Shown: positions 1 to 13,162, counted from the stretch's first letter. The stretch: 64,000 bases of DNA from Paraburkholderia sp. Ac-20340 (GCF_017104965.1 NZ_JAAGPR010000015.1:1-64000); one strand, 5' to 3'. Notes: a model not told the origin generated them from the letters alone. Numbers and translations are program-made.

Positions 1-199
1 CGATCTGCTTGATACCGCCCGACGAGCCGATGCCTTGGTAGTTCACCTTGCCGCCGCCCGACTTTTGATAGGCATCCGCCCATTTCGTGTAGATCGGTGC
101 TGCAAAGGTGCTGCCCGCGCCAGTGATGTCAGCAGCGTGGGCTGCCATCGCGAAGAGGGCGCCAGCAACGCCAGCGAGCGCGGTTTGCATCAATTTCAT
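1..199 (-). CDS. pstS: PstS, phosphate ABC transporter periplasmic binding protein (N-terminal part only)
   Basis: This is the first 66 codons of a gene that runs off the left edge. The translation starts MKLMQTALAGVAGALFAMAA and has an AHA-type signal peptidase I site near residue 22. The mature start ADITGAGSTFAAPIYTKWAD and the segment GIGSSGGIKQI are hallmarks of PstS, which binds inorganic phosphate in the periplasm for the PstCAB importer. A GGAGGT ribosome site lies a few bases before the ATG. Pho-box-like repeats upstream (254-292) fit control by PhoB. The rest of the operon is outside the window. Identification is firm; completeness cannot be judged. Confidence 0.93.
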   Translation of the reverse strand, partial: MKLMQTALAGVAGALFAMAAHAADITGAGSTFAAPIYTKWADAYQKSGGGKVNYQGIGSSGGIKQI

Positions 200-253
200 G
201 AGACCTCCAGTGTGTGAGCGGATGAACGACAGGGCGAAGAATAGGGCCTCTTT

Positions 254-292
254 GTGACAGTACCGTGACGATTCATGAAGCAGTCGTGACAG
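254..292 (-). promoter_or_regulatory. Pho-box-like direct repeats upstream of pstS
   Basis: Read on the minus strand, copies of CTGTCAC or close variants sit at 286-292, 265-271 (TCGTCAC) and 254-260, with a weaker copy near 275-281. Starting positions are spaced 11, 10 and 11 bp. A Pho box is a direct repeat of CTGTCA-like 7-mers at 11-bp spacing, so this fits PhoB binding about 55-90 bp before pstS. The family rule is established; the site is inferred from pattern only. Confidence 0.65.
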
Positions 293-552
293 TACGATTA
301 CCGGCTGAAAGGCGGAGGAAGAATGAAGAAGGTGCTTACTTCAGGTGCGATAGCATCCGGCCTGCCAGCGCTGGCGCGCGCGGCGGCCCGTGGGGCGGGC
401 GTTTGGCGGACTCGCGGGGTCGGACGCGTAGAGACGTGCGCGACCGTTTGAAAGGCGTCTGAAACCAGCAGTTGAACGTTTGCTCCAACTGCAAAAAAAT
501 CGTTCCGCCAGATGGCTTTTGAGGGCTGAATCGGGAGGCTGCACAACGAGGC

Positions 553-581
553 GCGGCACCTTGTCGCAGACAAGGTGCCGC
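553..581 (-). terminator. Perfect 13-bp hairpin downstream of glmM
   Basis: GCGGCACCTTGTC (553-565) pairs exactly with GACAAGGTGCCGC (569-581) around a 3-nt loop. It lies 35 bp after the glmM stop, where a terminator would be expected, but on the minus strand it is not followed by a U run. It may be a Rho-assisted end or an RNA-stabilising stem. Confidence 0.4.
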
Positions 582-615
582 TTTAATCGGCCATCGCGTC
601 AGCCAGAGACTCCGA

Positions 616-1968
<1,353 letters not shown>

Positions 1969-2059
1969 ACCTCAAACCTCACATTGATACTGTTGTATGG
2001 CGCCCGTGGGCCTGTCCTGCCCGGCCGCGCCCTGTCTCTCAACGCCCTGCTACTGCTAT

Positions 2060-2959
2060 TTACTGCCCCGTCGCGCGCTCGGCCTCGCGCATGGCGCCCC
2101 AGACCTTCAGGGCATCCACGGTTGGCGCGACGTCGTGCACGCGGATGATCGCCGCGCCCTTCTGCGCCGCACACACCGCCGCCGCCACGCTGGCCGCGAT
2201 GCGCTCCGGCGCCGGCCGGTTGATCAACGCGCCGAGCATCGACTTGCGCGACATGCCCGCGAGAATCGGATACGGCGCAACACCCGCGCCGACTTGCGGC
2301 GCGCTGTCCTGCATACGCGCGAGCAAAGCGTAATTATGCTCGACCACCGACTTGCCGAAACCAAAACCCGGATCGACGCTGATGCGCGCCTTCGCCACGC
2401 CTGCCACTTCGAGTTCGGCGCAACGCGCTTGCAGAAACTCGCGCACCTCGCGCACGACATCGACGTAATCGGGCTCGCCTACCTGCATGGTCTGCGGCTC
2501 GCCGAGCATGTGCATCACGCACAGGCCGCAGTTGCTGTCGCGCACCGCGTCGATCGCGCCCGGCATGCGAAAACCCCAGATGTCGTTGATCAGATCCGCG
2601 CCCGCCGCGAGCGCATGGCGCATCACTTCCGGCTTGTAGGTATCGACCGACAAAGGCACGTTCGCGCCTTTGAGCTTTTCGACCAGCGGAATCACGCGTT
2701 CGAGTTCTTCGTCGAGCGGCACGGGCGGCGCGCCCGGCCGTGTGGACTCGCCACCGATATCGATGATGTCGACGCCATCGAGCAGCATTTGCTCGGCGCG
2801 GCGCTGCGCGTCGTCGAAGGCGATATAGCGGCCGCCGTCCGAAAACGAATCGGGCGTGGCGTTGAGAATCCCCATGACGAGCGGACGCTCGAAGGTCAGC
2901 GTGAAACGGCCGCAGACGAGCGGTTCGGGCAGATTACCGTGGGAAGTGAGCTTGGACAC
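2060..2959 (-). CDS. folP: Dihydropteroate synthase FolP
   Basis: About 299 aa from a GTG start at 2959 (VSKLTSHGNLPEPLVCGRF). The enzyme joins p-aminobenzoate to dihydropterin pyrophosphate in folate synthesis and is the sulfonamide target. Signatures: MGILNATPDSFSDGG near the N-terminus, DIGGESTRPGA, and SVDTYKPEV. The frame stays open 23 codons further to a TTG at 3028, but that codon lies in the U tract of the ftsH terminator, so it cannot be the normal start. No good Shine-Dalgarno is visible before the GTG, so the exact start is uncertain. The MGILN motif often reads ILNVTPDSFSDGG; Ala replaces Val here. Confidence 0.94.
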   Translation of the reverse strand: MSKLTSHGNLPEPLVCGRFTLTFERPLVMGILNATPDSFSDGGRYIAFDDAQRRAEQMLLDGVDIIDIGGESTRPGAPPVPLDEELERVIPLVEKLKGANVPLSVDTYKPEVMRHALAAGADLINDIWGFRMPGAIDAVRDSNCGLCVMHMLGEPQTMQVGEPDYVDVVREVREFLQARCAELEVAGVAKARISVDPGFGFGKSVVEHNYALLARMQDSAPQVGAGVAPYPILAGMSRKSMLGALINRPAPERIAASVAAAVCAAQKGAAIIRVHDVAPTVDALKVWGAMREAERATGQ

Positions 2960-3026
2960 GTCAAGAAACGTCAGATGTGTAACGAAATGCAGCCACCCGC
3001 TGCGACGCGGAGGCGGCCAGAAATGC

Positions 3027-3059
3027 AAAACGGGCCGGTGTGAAGATCACACCGGCCCG
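3027..3059 (-). terminator. Intrinsic terminator after ftsH
   Basis: CGGGCCGGTGTGA (3031-3043) pairs perfectly with 3047-3059 over a 3-nt loop, and TTTT follows on the minus strand (3030-3027). It separates ftsH (stop at 3092) from folP (start near 2959) although the gene order looks like one operon. Confidence 0.88.
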
Positions 3060-3091
3060 CAACTCTACTCGATCTGGCGAACCGCAGCGGG

Positions 3092-4984
3092 TCAGGCCGG
3101 CTGGGTTGCGCTGCTGCCCGGCTTCACTTCGCTGCCCGTGCTGCCGCCCGAGGAAGACGCATCGCCTGCAGACGGCGAGCTCTTCGGCGAGCGCGGCGGA
3201 CGACCGGCCATGATGTCGTTGATCTGATCGGCGTCGATCGTTTCCCACTCCATCAGCGCGGCGGTCATGGCTTCGACCTTGTCGCGGTTCTCGTCCAGCA
3301 GACGCTTGGCGAGGCTGTACTGCTCGTCCAGCACGCGGCGGATTTCCGCATCGACCTTCTGCTGCGTCGCTTCCGAAATCGCACGCGTGAAGCCCTTGCC
3401 GAACGGGCCGCCTTCGTTTTCGTCGTCGACGTAGACCATCGGTCCCATCGCGTCGGTCATGCCGAAACGCGTCACCATCGCGCGGGCCGTCTGCGTTGCC
3501 TTGTTGAAGTCGTCCGAAGCGCCCGTGCTGATCAGGTTCATGAACAGCTCTTCTGCCACGCGGCCGCCGAACAGGATGGCCAGACGGTCAAGCAGATAGT
3601 CCTTCGAATACGTCTCGTTGTCGTGCTCCGGCAACTGCCACGTCACGCCCAGTGCGCGACCGCGCGGGATGATCGTGACCTTGTGCACCGGATCGGCCTT
3701 CGGCAACAGCTTGGCGATGACCGCGTGACCCGACTCGTGATACGCCGTAGCACGCTTGGCTTCTTCGCGGATCACGGCCGACTTGCGCTCCGGACCCATG
3801 AAGATCTTGTCCTTCGCGTCTTCGAAGTCCTGCATTTCGACGATGCGCTTGCCGCGACGCGCGGCGAACAGCGCCGCTTCGTTCACGAGGTTCGCGAGAT
3901 CGGCGCCCGAGAAGCCCGGCGTGCCGCGTGCGATGACCGCTGCGTCCACGTCGTTGGCGATCGGCACCTTGCGCAGGTGAACCTTCATGATCTGTTCGCG
4001 GCCGCGGATGTCCGGCAGACCGACGTAGACCTGACGGTCGAAACGGCCCGGACGCAGCAGCGCCTTGTCCAGTACGTCCGAACGGTTGGTTGCCGCGATC
4101 ACGATGACGCCCGAGTTCGCCTCGAAGCCGTCCATCTCCACCAGCATCTGGTTCAGCGTCTGCTCGCGTTCGTCGTTACCGCCGCCCATGCCGGCGCCGC
4201 GATGACGGCCGACCGCGTCGATTTCGTCGATGAAGACGATGCACGGCGCGTGCTTCTTGGCCTGCTCGAACATGTCGCGCACACGGGCCGCGCCCACGCC
4301 GACGAACATTTCGACGAAGTCCGAACCCGAAATGCTGAAGAACGGCACCTTCGCTTCGCCGGCGATGGCGCGCGCGAGCAGCGTCTTACCGGTACCCGGA
4401 GGGCCGACCAGCAGCACGCCGCGCGGGATGCGCCCGCCCAGCTTCTGGAATTTTTGCGGATCGCGCAGGAAGTCGACGAGCTCGGACACTTCTTCCTTCG
4501 CTTCGTCGCAGCCTGCGACGTCGGAGAAGTTGACCGCGTTGTTGTTCTCGTCGATCAGACGGGCGCGCGATTTACCGAACGAAAACGCCCCGCCTTTGCC
4601 GCCTCCCTGCATCTGTCTCATCATGTAGAACCAGAACACGATGATGAGGATCGTCGGTCCGAGGTAGTACAGCGCGGAGACAAGCGCGTTCGGCTCTTCA
4701 TCGGCCTTGCCGCTCACCTGAACGTTGTACTTCATCAGGTCGCCGACCATCCAGATGTCGCCCGGAGAGACGATCTGGTATTTCTGGCCATCGGCCGGAG
4801 TGACCGTGAGGTTCCGCCCCTGCACTACGACGCTCTTGACCTTGCCATTCTTTGCGTCGTCCATGAACTGCGAATAGGAAACGCCTTCCTGGACACGGGG
4901 CTTGTCGAACTGCTTGAACACCGTAAACAGCACCAGTGCGATCACCAGCCACACTGCTGCTTTCGAAAACATGTTGTTGTTCAA
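3092..4984 (-). CDS. ftsH: ATP-dependent zinc metalloprotease FtsH
   Basis: 630 aa membrane-anchored AAA+ protease that degrades membrane and short-lived cytoplasmic proteins (in E. coli LpxC, sigma-32, SecY). Two membrane segments flank a periplasmic domain: about residues 9-25 and 104-122. Walker A GPPGTGKT is at 194-201, Walker B CIVFIDEID near 248-256, the SRH arginines lie in RPGRFDRQV near 312-320, and the zinc motif HESGH is at 416-420. The C-terminal tail is Ser/Pro/Gly-rich. It follows rlmE by about 220 bp and is closed by a strong terminator at 3027-3059. Confidence 0.98.
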   Translation of the reverse strand: MNNNMFSKAAVWLVIALVLFTVFKQFDKPRVQEGVSYSQFMDDAKNGKVKSVVVQGRNLTVTPADGQKYQIVSPGDIWMVGDLMKYNVQVSGKADEEPNALVSALYYLGPTILIIVFWFYMMRQMQGGGKGGAFSFGKSRARLIDENNNAVNFSDVAGCDEAKEEVSELVDFLRDPQKFQKLGGRIPRGVLLVGPPGTGKTLLARAIAGEAKVPFFSISGSDFVEMFVGVGAARVRDMFEQAKKHAPCIVFIDEIDAVGRHRGAGMGGGNDEREQTLNQMLVEMDGFEANSGVIVIAATNRSDVLDKALLRPGRFDRQVYVGLPDIRGREQIMKVHLRKVPIANDVDAAVIARGTPGFSGADLANLVNEAALFAARRGKRIVEMQDFEDAKDKIFMGPERKSAVIREEAKRATAYHESGHAVIAKLLPKADPVHKVTIIPRGRALGVTWQLPEHDNETYSKDYLLDRLAILFGGRVAEELFMNLISTGASDDFNKATQTARAMVTRFGMTDAMGPMVYVDDENEGGPFGKGFTRAISEATQQKVDAEIRRVLDEQYSLAKRLLDENRDKVEAMTAALMEWETIDADQINDIMAGRPPRSPKSSPSAGDASSSGGSTGSEVKPGSSATQPA

Positions 4985-5203
4985 AGCACCACTCCTTCAC
5001 TCATAGACGGGCGCCTACATTTGCCTTGCGACACCACCAAAGCATTCTAATCCAGTACGCAGGGCCCTGCCATAACGTTTCGCTAAGGCATAAATAGCCG
5101 ATGCGCCTTGTCGGACAACGTCCCGAAGCTTATTCGGGCGAAACTTTACAGTCCTTGCAAGGCGCCTGACGCGCTGGAACCGATCCTTGCGTAATGCCCG
5201 AGG

Positions 5204-5866
5204 TTAACGGGGTCGCTTCAGATGTTTGCCCAATATAAACGTTTCGGACGATTTATCGCGCGAAGCTTTCGGCTTGCGCGCGGCCACGACCTTGAACTGA
5301 TGCTTGAATTTCTCGACGATCTGGCTGTAACCACTGCCGTGAAAGCATTTTACTAAAAGGGCACCATCCGGTTTCAGATGATTCTGCGAAAATTCGAGCG
5401 CGAGATCGCAGACATGCTCGATACGCGCGGCATCCGCCAGCGCGACTCCCGACAGATTGGGCGCCATATCCGAAATTACAAGATCTACCGGACGCCCATT
5501 CACGATTTCTTCCAGCTGCTCAAGCACGCTGTCTTCGCGGAAGTCGCCTTGCAGGAATTGCACGTCGGAGATTGGCTCCATCGGCAGGAGGTCGAGCGCA
5601 ATGATCGTACCGTCGATACCGCCTTGACGTTGTTCGTCGCGTTTCGTGCCCTGCGCCAGCTTGTTGCGGGCGTACTGGCTCCAGCTGCCGGGCGCGGCGC
5701 CCAGGTCGACGATGACCATGCCAGGACGGATCAGCTTGTCCTGCTCGTCGATTTCCTTGAGCTTGTACGCGGCACGGGCGCGATAGCCCTCCCGTTGCGC
5801 CAGTTTCACGTACGGATCGTTGATATGGTCGTGCAGCCACGACGTATTGAAGCGGTTTTTTGCCAT
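5204..5866 (-). CDS. rlmE: 23S rRNA 2'-O-methyltransferase RlmE (FtsJ/RrmJ)
   Basis: 220 aa. It methylates the ribose of U2552 in the A-loop of 23S rRNA using SAM, and in E. coli it belongs to the heat-shock regulon. Sequence marks: SREGYRARAAYKL-like N-terminus (here QREGYRARAAYKLKEID), SAM loop VDLGAAPGSWSQYA near residue 55, acidic motif VISDMAPNLSGV, and the catalytic lysine in LLVKCFHGSGY. Immediately upstream of ftsH, as in enterobacteria. Divergent from yhbY with 261 bp between the starts. An AT-rich stretch near 5900-5925 could carry the promoters of both genes. Confidence 0.96.
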   Translation of the reverse strand: MAKNRFNTSWLHDHINDPYVKLAQREGYRARAAYKLKEIDEQDKLIRPGMVIVDLGAAPGSWSQYARNKLAQGTKRDEQRQGGIDGTIIALDLLPMEPISDVQFLQGDFREDSVLEQLEEIVNGRPVDLVISDMAPNLSGVALADAARIEHVCDLALEFSQNHLKPDGALLVKCFHGSGYSQIVEKFKHQFKVVAARKPKASRDKSSETFILGKHLKRPR

Positions 5867-6127
5867 TAAAGATTGAACTCTTGCTGCGTGATGTCGCGCT
5901 TTTAGCGGATAATACGCGTTTAATTCGTGCGGCCGTCGCGGCCCGTGCGGCTATGTGAGCGTGTTTTCACCGCCACACCTGCCTTCACCAGCCCGCGCCA
6001 CGCCGTTCTCCACGGTTTTCCGTTGTTTCCGACGCGCCTTTCGCCTTCCTGTGCGCCTGCCCCTCGTCTTGAGGTCTGACAGGCTGCCCGGCGAGCGCCG
6101 TCATTTTAGTCGAGTCTGCCACATCCC

Positions 6128-6667
6128 ATGCCCGCCCTCACTCTTACTGCCGAACAGCGCTCCGAACTGCGTTCCCAGGCTCACGCCCTCAAACCGGTCG
6201 TGCTTATCGGCTCCGAGGGATTGACCGACGCCGTCCTGAAGGAAATCCAGGTCCACCTGGGCGCTCACCAGCTCATCAAGGTCCGCGTCTTCGGCGACGA
6301 ACGCGAAGAGCGTATCGCGATCTACGAAGAAATCTGCGATCGCCTGAACGCCGCGCCGGTCCAGCACATCGGCAAGCTGCTGGTGATCTACAAGCCCGAA
6401 GAAGCCAAGCCGAAGACCACCACGGCTCGCGCCGGTGCCCGCGGCACGGTTACGCGCCCCACGGGCGATGTGCCGAGCGCACGCGAAGCCGGCAAGCGCG
6501 CACCGCGCGTCGTGAAGGTCGTCAAGCCCAGCGACAACCCGATGCGCAAGCCGAAGGCGCAAAAGGTGACCGTCAAGGGTAACGAGCGCGTCACGCAAGG
6601 CGGCAACGTCAAGCGCGCCAAGAAGCGTCAGACCAGCTCGAAGCGCATTCACCAGGGTTCGAAATAA
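6128..6667 (+). CDS. yhbY: YhbY/CRS1-domain RNA-binding protein
   Basis: 179 aa. Residues about 5-95 match the YhbY (CRM) fold: LTAEQRSELRSQAHALKPVV, LIGSEGLTDAVLKEI and HQLIKVRVFGDEREER. E. coli YhbY binds pre-50S particles. The remaining roughly 80 residues form a basic, Lys/Arg/Thr-rich low-complexity tail ending KKRQTSSKRIHQGSK, so this version is about twice the size of the E. coli protein; I infer the tail adds nonspecific RNA contact. The pairing with rlmE across a divergent promoter keeps two ribosome-assembly factors together. A terminator follows directly. Confidence 0.93.
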   Translation: MPALTLTAEQRSELRSQAHALKPVVLIGSEGLTDAVLKEIQVHLGAHQLIKVRVFGDEREERIAIYEEICDRLNAAPVQHIGKLLVIYKPEEAKPKTTTARAGARGTVTRPTGDVPSAREAGKRAPRVVKVVKPSDNPMRKPKAQKVTVKGNERVTQGGNVKRAKKRQTSSKRIHQGSK

Positions 6668-6695
6668 TCCCTGGCGATACGCATCGCGGAATAAG

Positions 6696-6725
6696 AAAGC
6701 GCGGCCTTCGAGCCGCGCTTTTTTT
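6696..6725 (+). terminator. Intrinsic terminator of yhbY
   Basis: AAAGCGCGGC (6696-6705) pairs with GCCGCGCTTT across a 6-nt loop, followed by a run of T to 6725. It sits about 30 bp after the yhbY stop. Confidence 0.93.
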
Positions 6726-6767
6726 CGCCCGATGCAGCCACAAGACTGAACCAGGCGCCCTGAATGC

Positions 6768-7295
6768 CTAGTTGCGTCGCGCCGACGGCAGCAGCCACAC
6801 CAGCCAGGCGCCCAGCAGGCTTTCGACCAGATAGAACACGCTCGAAATGCCGTGCAGCATGCCGAAGCGGCTCGCATAGGCCGAATGGGCGATATCCACG
6901 CCAGCCTGCAGCGCATTCATGCGCATGGCGTTCATGAACGGCTGCAAAGCGTAATAGCCGACCACCACGCACAGCAGCATGCCTACCAGCAGCCAGCGCA
7001 GGCGGCGATACCCCACGTCCCCGCGCCGCACGAACACGTTCGCCATCACGAGCAGCAGCACGCCGCCGACCAGCCCGATCATGCCCTCGATGCGAAAGAG
7101 CTGCGCCGCCAGCGCGCCCGCCGTCATACGGTCGAGCGTGGTGAACAGCACCGGCGCCACCGCATAACCGATGGTGAGCTGGCTGCCCACCCACAGCATG
7201 GCGAGCAGCGCGAACAGGCGATGCGGCACCAGCGAGCCACCAGACTGCGCTGCGCGAATATCGGCGCTCACGTCATTTTTCACATCGTGACCCAT
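6768..7295 (-). CDS. DUF4149 membrane protein
   Basis: 175 aa with four predicted membrane segments: about residues 27-48 (LFALLAMLWVGSQLTIGYAV), 72-90 (GMIGLVGGVLLLVMANVFV), 99-119 and 152-170. The layout and the G-Y-x-V-A-P-V-L-F segment match the DUF4149 family of small inner-membrane proteins, whose function is unknown. It begins 13 bp after the greA stop, so it is probably the last gene of the greA transcription unit. The arginine-rich end (LLPSARRN) is probably cytoplasmic. Function should not be guessed. Confidence 0.85.
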   Translation of the reverse strand: MGHDVKNDVSADIRAAQSGGSLVPHRLFALLAMLWVGSQLTIGYAVAPVLFTTLDRMTAGALAAQLFRIEGMIGLVGGVLLLVMANVFVRRGDVGYRRLRWLLVGMLLCVVVGYYALQPFMNAMRMNALQAGVDIAHSAYASRFGMLHGISSVFYLVESLLGAWLVWLLPSARRN

Positions 7296-7308
7296 TGATC
7301 GCGCCTCG

Positions 7309-7785
7309 TCAGACGTAGCGAACCTCGATGACTTCGTATTCGCGCACGCCGCTCGGGGCCTGCACGGCAGCGACGTCGCCTTCCGACTTGCCGATCAGTG
7401 CGCGCGCGATGGGCGAGCTCACCGAAATCAGGCCGTGTTCGAGATCGGCTTCGTCGTCGCCGACGATCTGGTACGTCACGGTCTTGCCCGATTCGAGGTC
7501 TTCGAGATCGACGGTCGAACCGAACACGATGCGGCCATCCGCTTCGAGCGTGGCCGGGTCGATGACCTGCGCGGCCGCCAGCTTCGATTCGATTTCAGCG
7601 ATACGGCCCTCGATGAAGCCCTGCTTTTCCTTCGCGGCGTCGTATTCCGCGTTTTCCGAGAGATCGCCCTGCGCGCGCGCTTCGGCGATCGAATTGATGA
7701 CCGCCGGACGCTCGACGGATTTCAGGTGTTGCAGTTCGCCGCGAAGCTGGTCTGCACCGCGCCTGGTCAAGGGAATCGTGCTCAT
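7309..7785 (-). CDS. greA: Transcription elongation factor GreA
   Basis: 158 aa from the ATG at 7785 (MSTIPLTRRGADQLRGELQ); an upstream in-frame extension is not needed. GreA enters the RNA polymerase secondary channel and stimulates transcript cleavage in backtracked complexes. The coiled coil carries the acidic tip ENAEYDAAKEKQ (about residues 40-52), and the C-terminal FKBP-like domain contains GRIVFGSTVDLED and SPIARALIGKSEGD. It follows carB, with a structured RNA ending in a U tract in between, so its expression may be separated from or attenuated relative to carAB. Confidence 0.97.
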   Translation of the reverse strand: MSTIPLTRRGADQLRGELQHLKSVERPAVINSIAEARAQGDLSENAEYDAAKEKQGFIEGRIAEIESKLAAAQVIDPATLEADGRIVFGSTVDLEDLESGKTVTYQIVGDDEADLEHGLISVSSPIARALIGKSEGDVAAVQAPSGVREYEVIEVRYV

Positions 7786-7847
7786 AAACAACTCGTTCGG
7801 CCGCTTGGGGCCGTATTGATGCCGCATGCAATACAGATTGCGGCCAT

Positions 7848-7940
7848 AAAAAAAATCACCGCGGTTAAGTGCATCCCGCGAGGGCGGCGGCGCATGCTGG
7901 CGCAGCCTGAAAACCCTGTTGGGACGCCGCTTAACCGCGG
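7848..7940 (-). ncRNA. Structured RNA with intrinsic terminator between carB and greA
   Basis: On the minus strand CCGCGGTTAAG (7940-7930) pairs perfectly with CTTAACCGCGG (7869-7859). After a small internal loop a second helix follows (GCGTCCC with GGGATGC, one G-U). The apical part can form AGGG/CCCT and a GCTG-CGC-CAGC hairpin. The closing stem is followed by TGA and eight U. So this is an 80-odd nt folded RNA ending in a terminator 62 nt before greA. It may be the carAB terminator, a greA leader attenuator or a small RNA. E. coli greA has a terminated leader RNA (GraL); homology is not claimed. Confidence 0.65.
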
Positions 7941-7993
7941 CACATTCAGCTATGTTTGCCTGCCTCGTTCGTATTGGACAGACAATCGAAGCC

Positions 7994-11248
<3,255 letters not shown>

Positions 11249-11388
11249 AACGCTCTCGCTAAATATTCCTGTGTCTTTTACGTCTGACGGCTCGCTGCCT
11301 GCCTTGCTTGCCGCCCGGGTGCGCGCGTGGGCCGTGTTTTAAACAGCTCGCTGCGCACCCTGCTCTGCTCTTTCCTGTCAGGCGCGGC

Positions 11389-12528
11389 TTACGCGGCCTT
11401 CGACTTGTCCATCAACGCCGTGAAGCGATCGAACAGATAGCCGATGTCCTGCGGGCCCGGCGACGCTTCCGGGTGACCCTGGAAGCAGAATGCCGGCTTG
11501 TCGGTCAGCTCGAAACCTTGCAGCGTGCCGTCGAACAGCGACACGTGCGTGACGCGTGCGTTCGCGGGCAGCGTGGCGGCGTCCACCGCGAAGCCGTGGT
11601 TCTGCGACGTGATGACCACGCGGCCATCGGTCAGATCCTTGACCGGATGGTTCGCGCCATGGTGACCCGTCTTCATCTTGAGCGTCTTCGCGCCGACGGC
11701 GAGGCCCATGATCTGGTGACCCAGGCAGATGCCGAACGTGGGGATGCCGCGCTCGATGAATGCCTGCGCCGCCTTGATGGCGTAGTCGCACGGTTCCGGG
11801 TCGCCGGGGCCGTTCGAGAGGAACACGCCGTCCGGGTTCAGCGCGAGCGCGTCTTCAGCGGTCGATTGCGCCGGCAGGACGGTAACGTCGCAGCCGCGCT
11901 CGGCCAGCATGCGCAGGATGTTCTGCTTCACGCCGAAGTCGAATGCGACGACCTTGTACTTCGGCGCCGATTGCGTGCGGTAGCCTTCGCCCAGACGCCA
12001 TTCCGTGGTGTTCCACGGGTACGACTTGTCCGTCGAGACGACCTTCGCGAGGTCCATGCCCGCGAGGCCCGGGAACGAGCGTGCGAGTTCGATGGCTTTG
12101 GCTTCGTCGTCCGAACCTGCGAGGATCGCGCCGCTTTGCGCGCCCTTGTCGCGCAGGATACGCGTGAGCTTGCGCGTGTCGATACCGGCGATGGCAACCA
12201 CGCCTTCGTCCTTCAGGTACTGACCGAGCGTGCGGTCCATGCGGAAGTTCGAGGCGAGGACAGGCAGATCACGGATGATCAGGCCGGCGGCATGGACTTT
12301 CGTGGCTTCGACGTCTTCGGCGTTGACGCCGACGTTGCCGATATGCGGATACGTGAGGGTGACGATCTGGCGAGCGTAGCTCGGGTCGGTCAGGATTTCC
12401 TGATAACCAGTGATGGCCGTGTTGAACACGACTTCACCGATCGTATGGCCCGGCGCGCCGATCGAGTAACCACGAAAGACCGTGCCGTCGGCGAGCGCGA
12501 GCAGAGCGGGAGAGAATGACGGCAACAC
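11389..12528 (-). CDS. carA: Carbamoyl-phosphate synthase small subunit CarA
   Basis: 379 aa from a GTG at 12528 (VLPSFSPALLALADGTVF). An AAGGAG ribosome site 6 nt before this GTG decides the start over an in-frame ATG at 12621. CarA is the class I glutamine amidotransferase that delivers ammonia to CarB. The catalytic cysteine is in GICLGHQ and the His/Glu pair in QGHPEASPGP. The N-terminal half carries SYARQIVTLTYPHIGNVGVN. First gene of carA-carB. A promoter at 12834-12863 predicts a leader of about 300 nt. Confidence 0.97.
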   Translation of the reverse strand: MLPSFSPALLALADGTVFRGYSIGAPGHTIGEVVFNTAITGYQEILTDPSYARQIVTLTYPHIGNVGVNAEDVEATKVHAAGLIIRDLPVLASNFRMDRTLGQYLKDEGVVAIAGIDTRKLTRILRDKGAQSGAILAGSDDEAKAIELARSFPGLAGMDLAKVVSTDKSYPWNTTEWRLGEGYRTQSAPKYKVVAFDFGVKQNILRMLAERGCDVTVLPAQSTAEDALALNPDGVFLSNGPGDPEPCDYAIKAAQAFIERGIPTFGICLGHQIMGLAVGAKTLKMKTGHHGANHPVKDLTDGRVVITSQNHGFAVDAATLPANARVTHVSLFDGTLQGFELTDKPAFCFQGHPEASPGPQDIGYLFDRFTALMDKSKAA

Positions 12529-12833
12529 GGGAGACTCCTTGGGGGAGCACCCTTGTGCCGACCTGTTGTCCGACGTTGCGATCTTGCGACCTGGGTGCGG
12601 CTGCGGCGTCGGCATCGACATCGTTAGATGGGATGCGCGCGCGGCTCGCACCTTACGCGGCTATTCCGTGTCGTGGGGCTCGCAGTGAACTGCGTCGGGC
12701 GCCTGCCAGAATGGAGCGTTTGTGACGCTTGATCGGGCGGCAGCCAGCCTTCGATGGGGAAAGCGCGGGCGGCGGATGAACGGATGGGGGGAGGTAGGCG
12801 CTAGGGTGCGGGTTGATAAGCTCAAACCTTCGA

Positions 12834-12863
12834 ATTATAGCGTGAAAACACCTATTTCTCCAA
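12834..12863 (-). promoter_or_regulatory. Sigma-70 promoter of carAB
   Basis: On the minus strand TTGGAG (12863-12858), an 18-bp spacer and a perfect TATAAT (12839-12834). The start of transcription should fall near 12826, giving a leader of about 300 nt before the carA GTG. In many bacteria carAB is regulated by pyrimidines and arginine in this zone; I see no clear ARG box. Confidence 0.7.
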
Positions 12864-13098
12864 ATTTCGAGATGACGGTTGTGTGAAACGCGGTGCCAAA
12901 TCTGCCGACAATTTCGTATCGCGTCCGACAGCGCCGTCGGCGTTTCGCGAAGATCCGGTATCTCGTCTTGCACCGCTCTTCACTATAGACGCCCTTCACG
13001 TGGGCGCCAGCGTGGCAATTTGGGGTCGGCCGAGGATGGCCTGTTGTGGACGACCAGTTGCGCCCTGCCGCCGGCACCACCAATCGGCGGCAACAATG

Positions 13099-13128
13099 AA
13101 AACGCCGCCACCCAGCCGGGTGACGGCG
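13099..13128 (-). terminator. Intrinsic terminator of mltD
   Basis: On the minus strand CGCCGTCACCC pairs with GGGTGGCGGCG (11 bp, one G-U) around a GGCT loop, then TTTT. It lies about 80 bp after the mltD stop. Confidence 0.85.
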
Positions 13129-13162
13129 CGAGAAGAGCTTTAAAGTGATCGGAGCGAAACCA

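Larger units (their letters stand above)
200..615. other. pstS upstream region, no gene
   Basis: About 415 bp between the pstS start and the glmM stop, both on the minus strand. It holds the Pho-box-like repeats at 254-292 and a perfect 13-bp hairpin at 553-581. Reading frames across it are short and show no family resemblance; I see no gene here. Confidence 0.6.

Noticed and set aside
461..500. Hairpin GCAGTTG/CAACTGC next to seven A
   Set aside because: The U run would precede, not follow, the stem on the minus strand, and there is no U run after it on plus, so it is not a terminator.
12529..12621. Upstream in-frame ATG (12621) as carA start
   Set aside because: A good AAGGAG lies before the GTG at 12528, and the added residues are not CarA-like.
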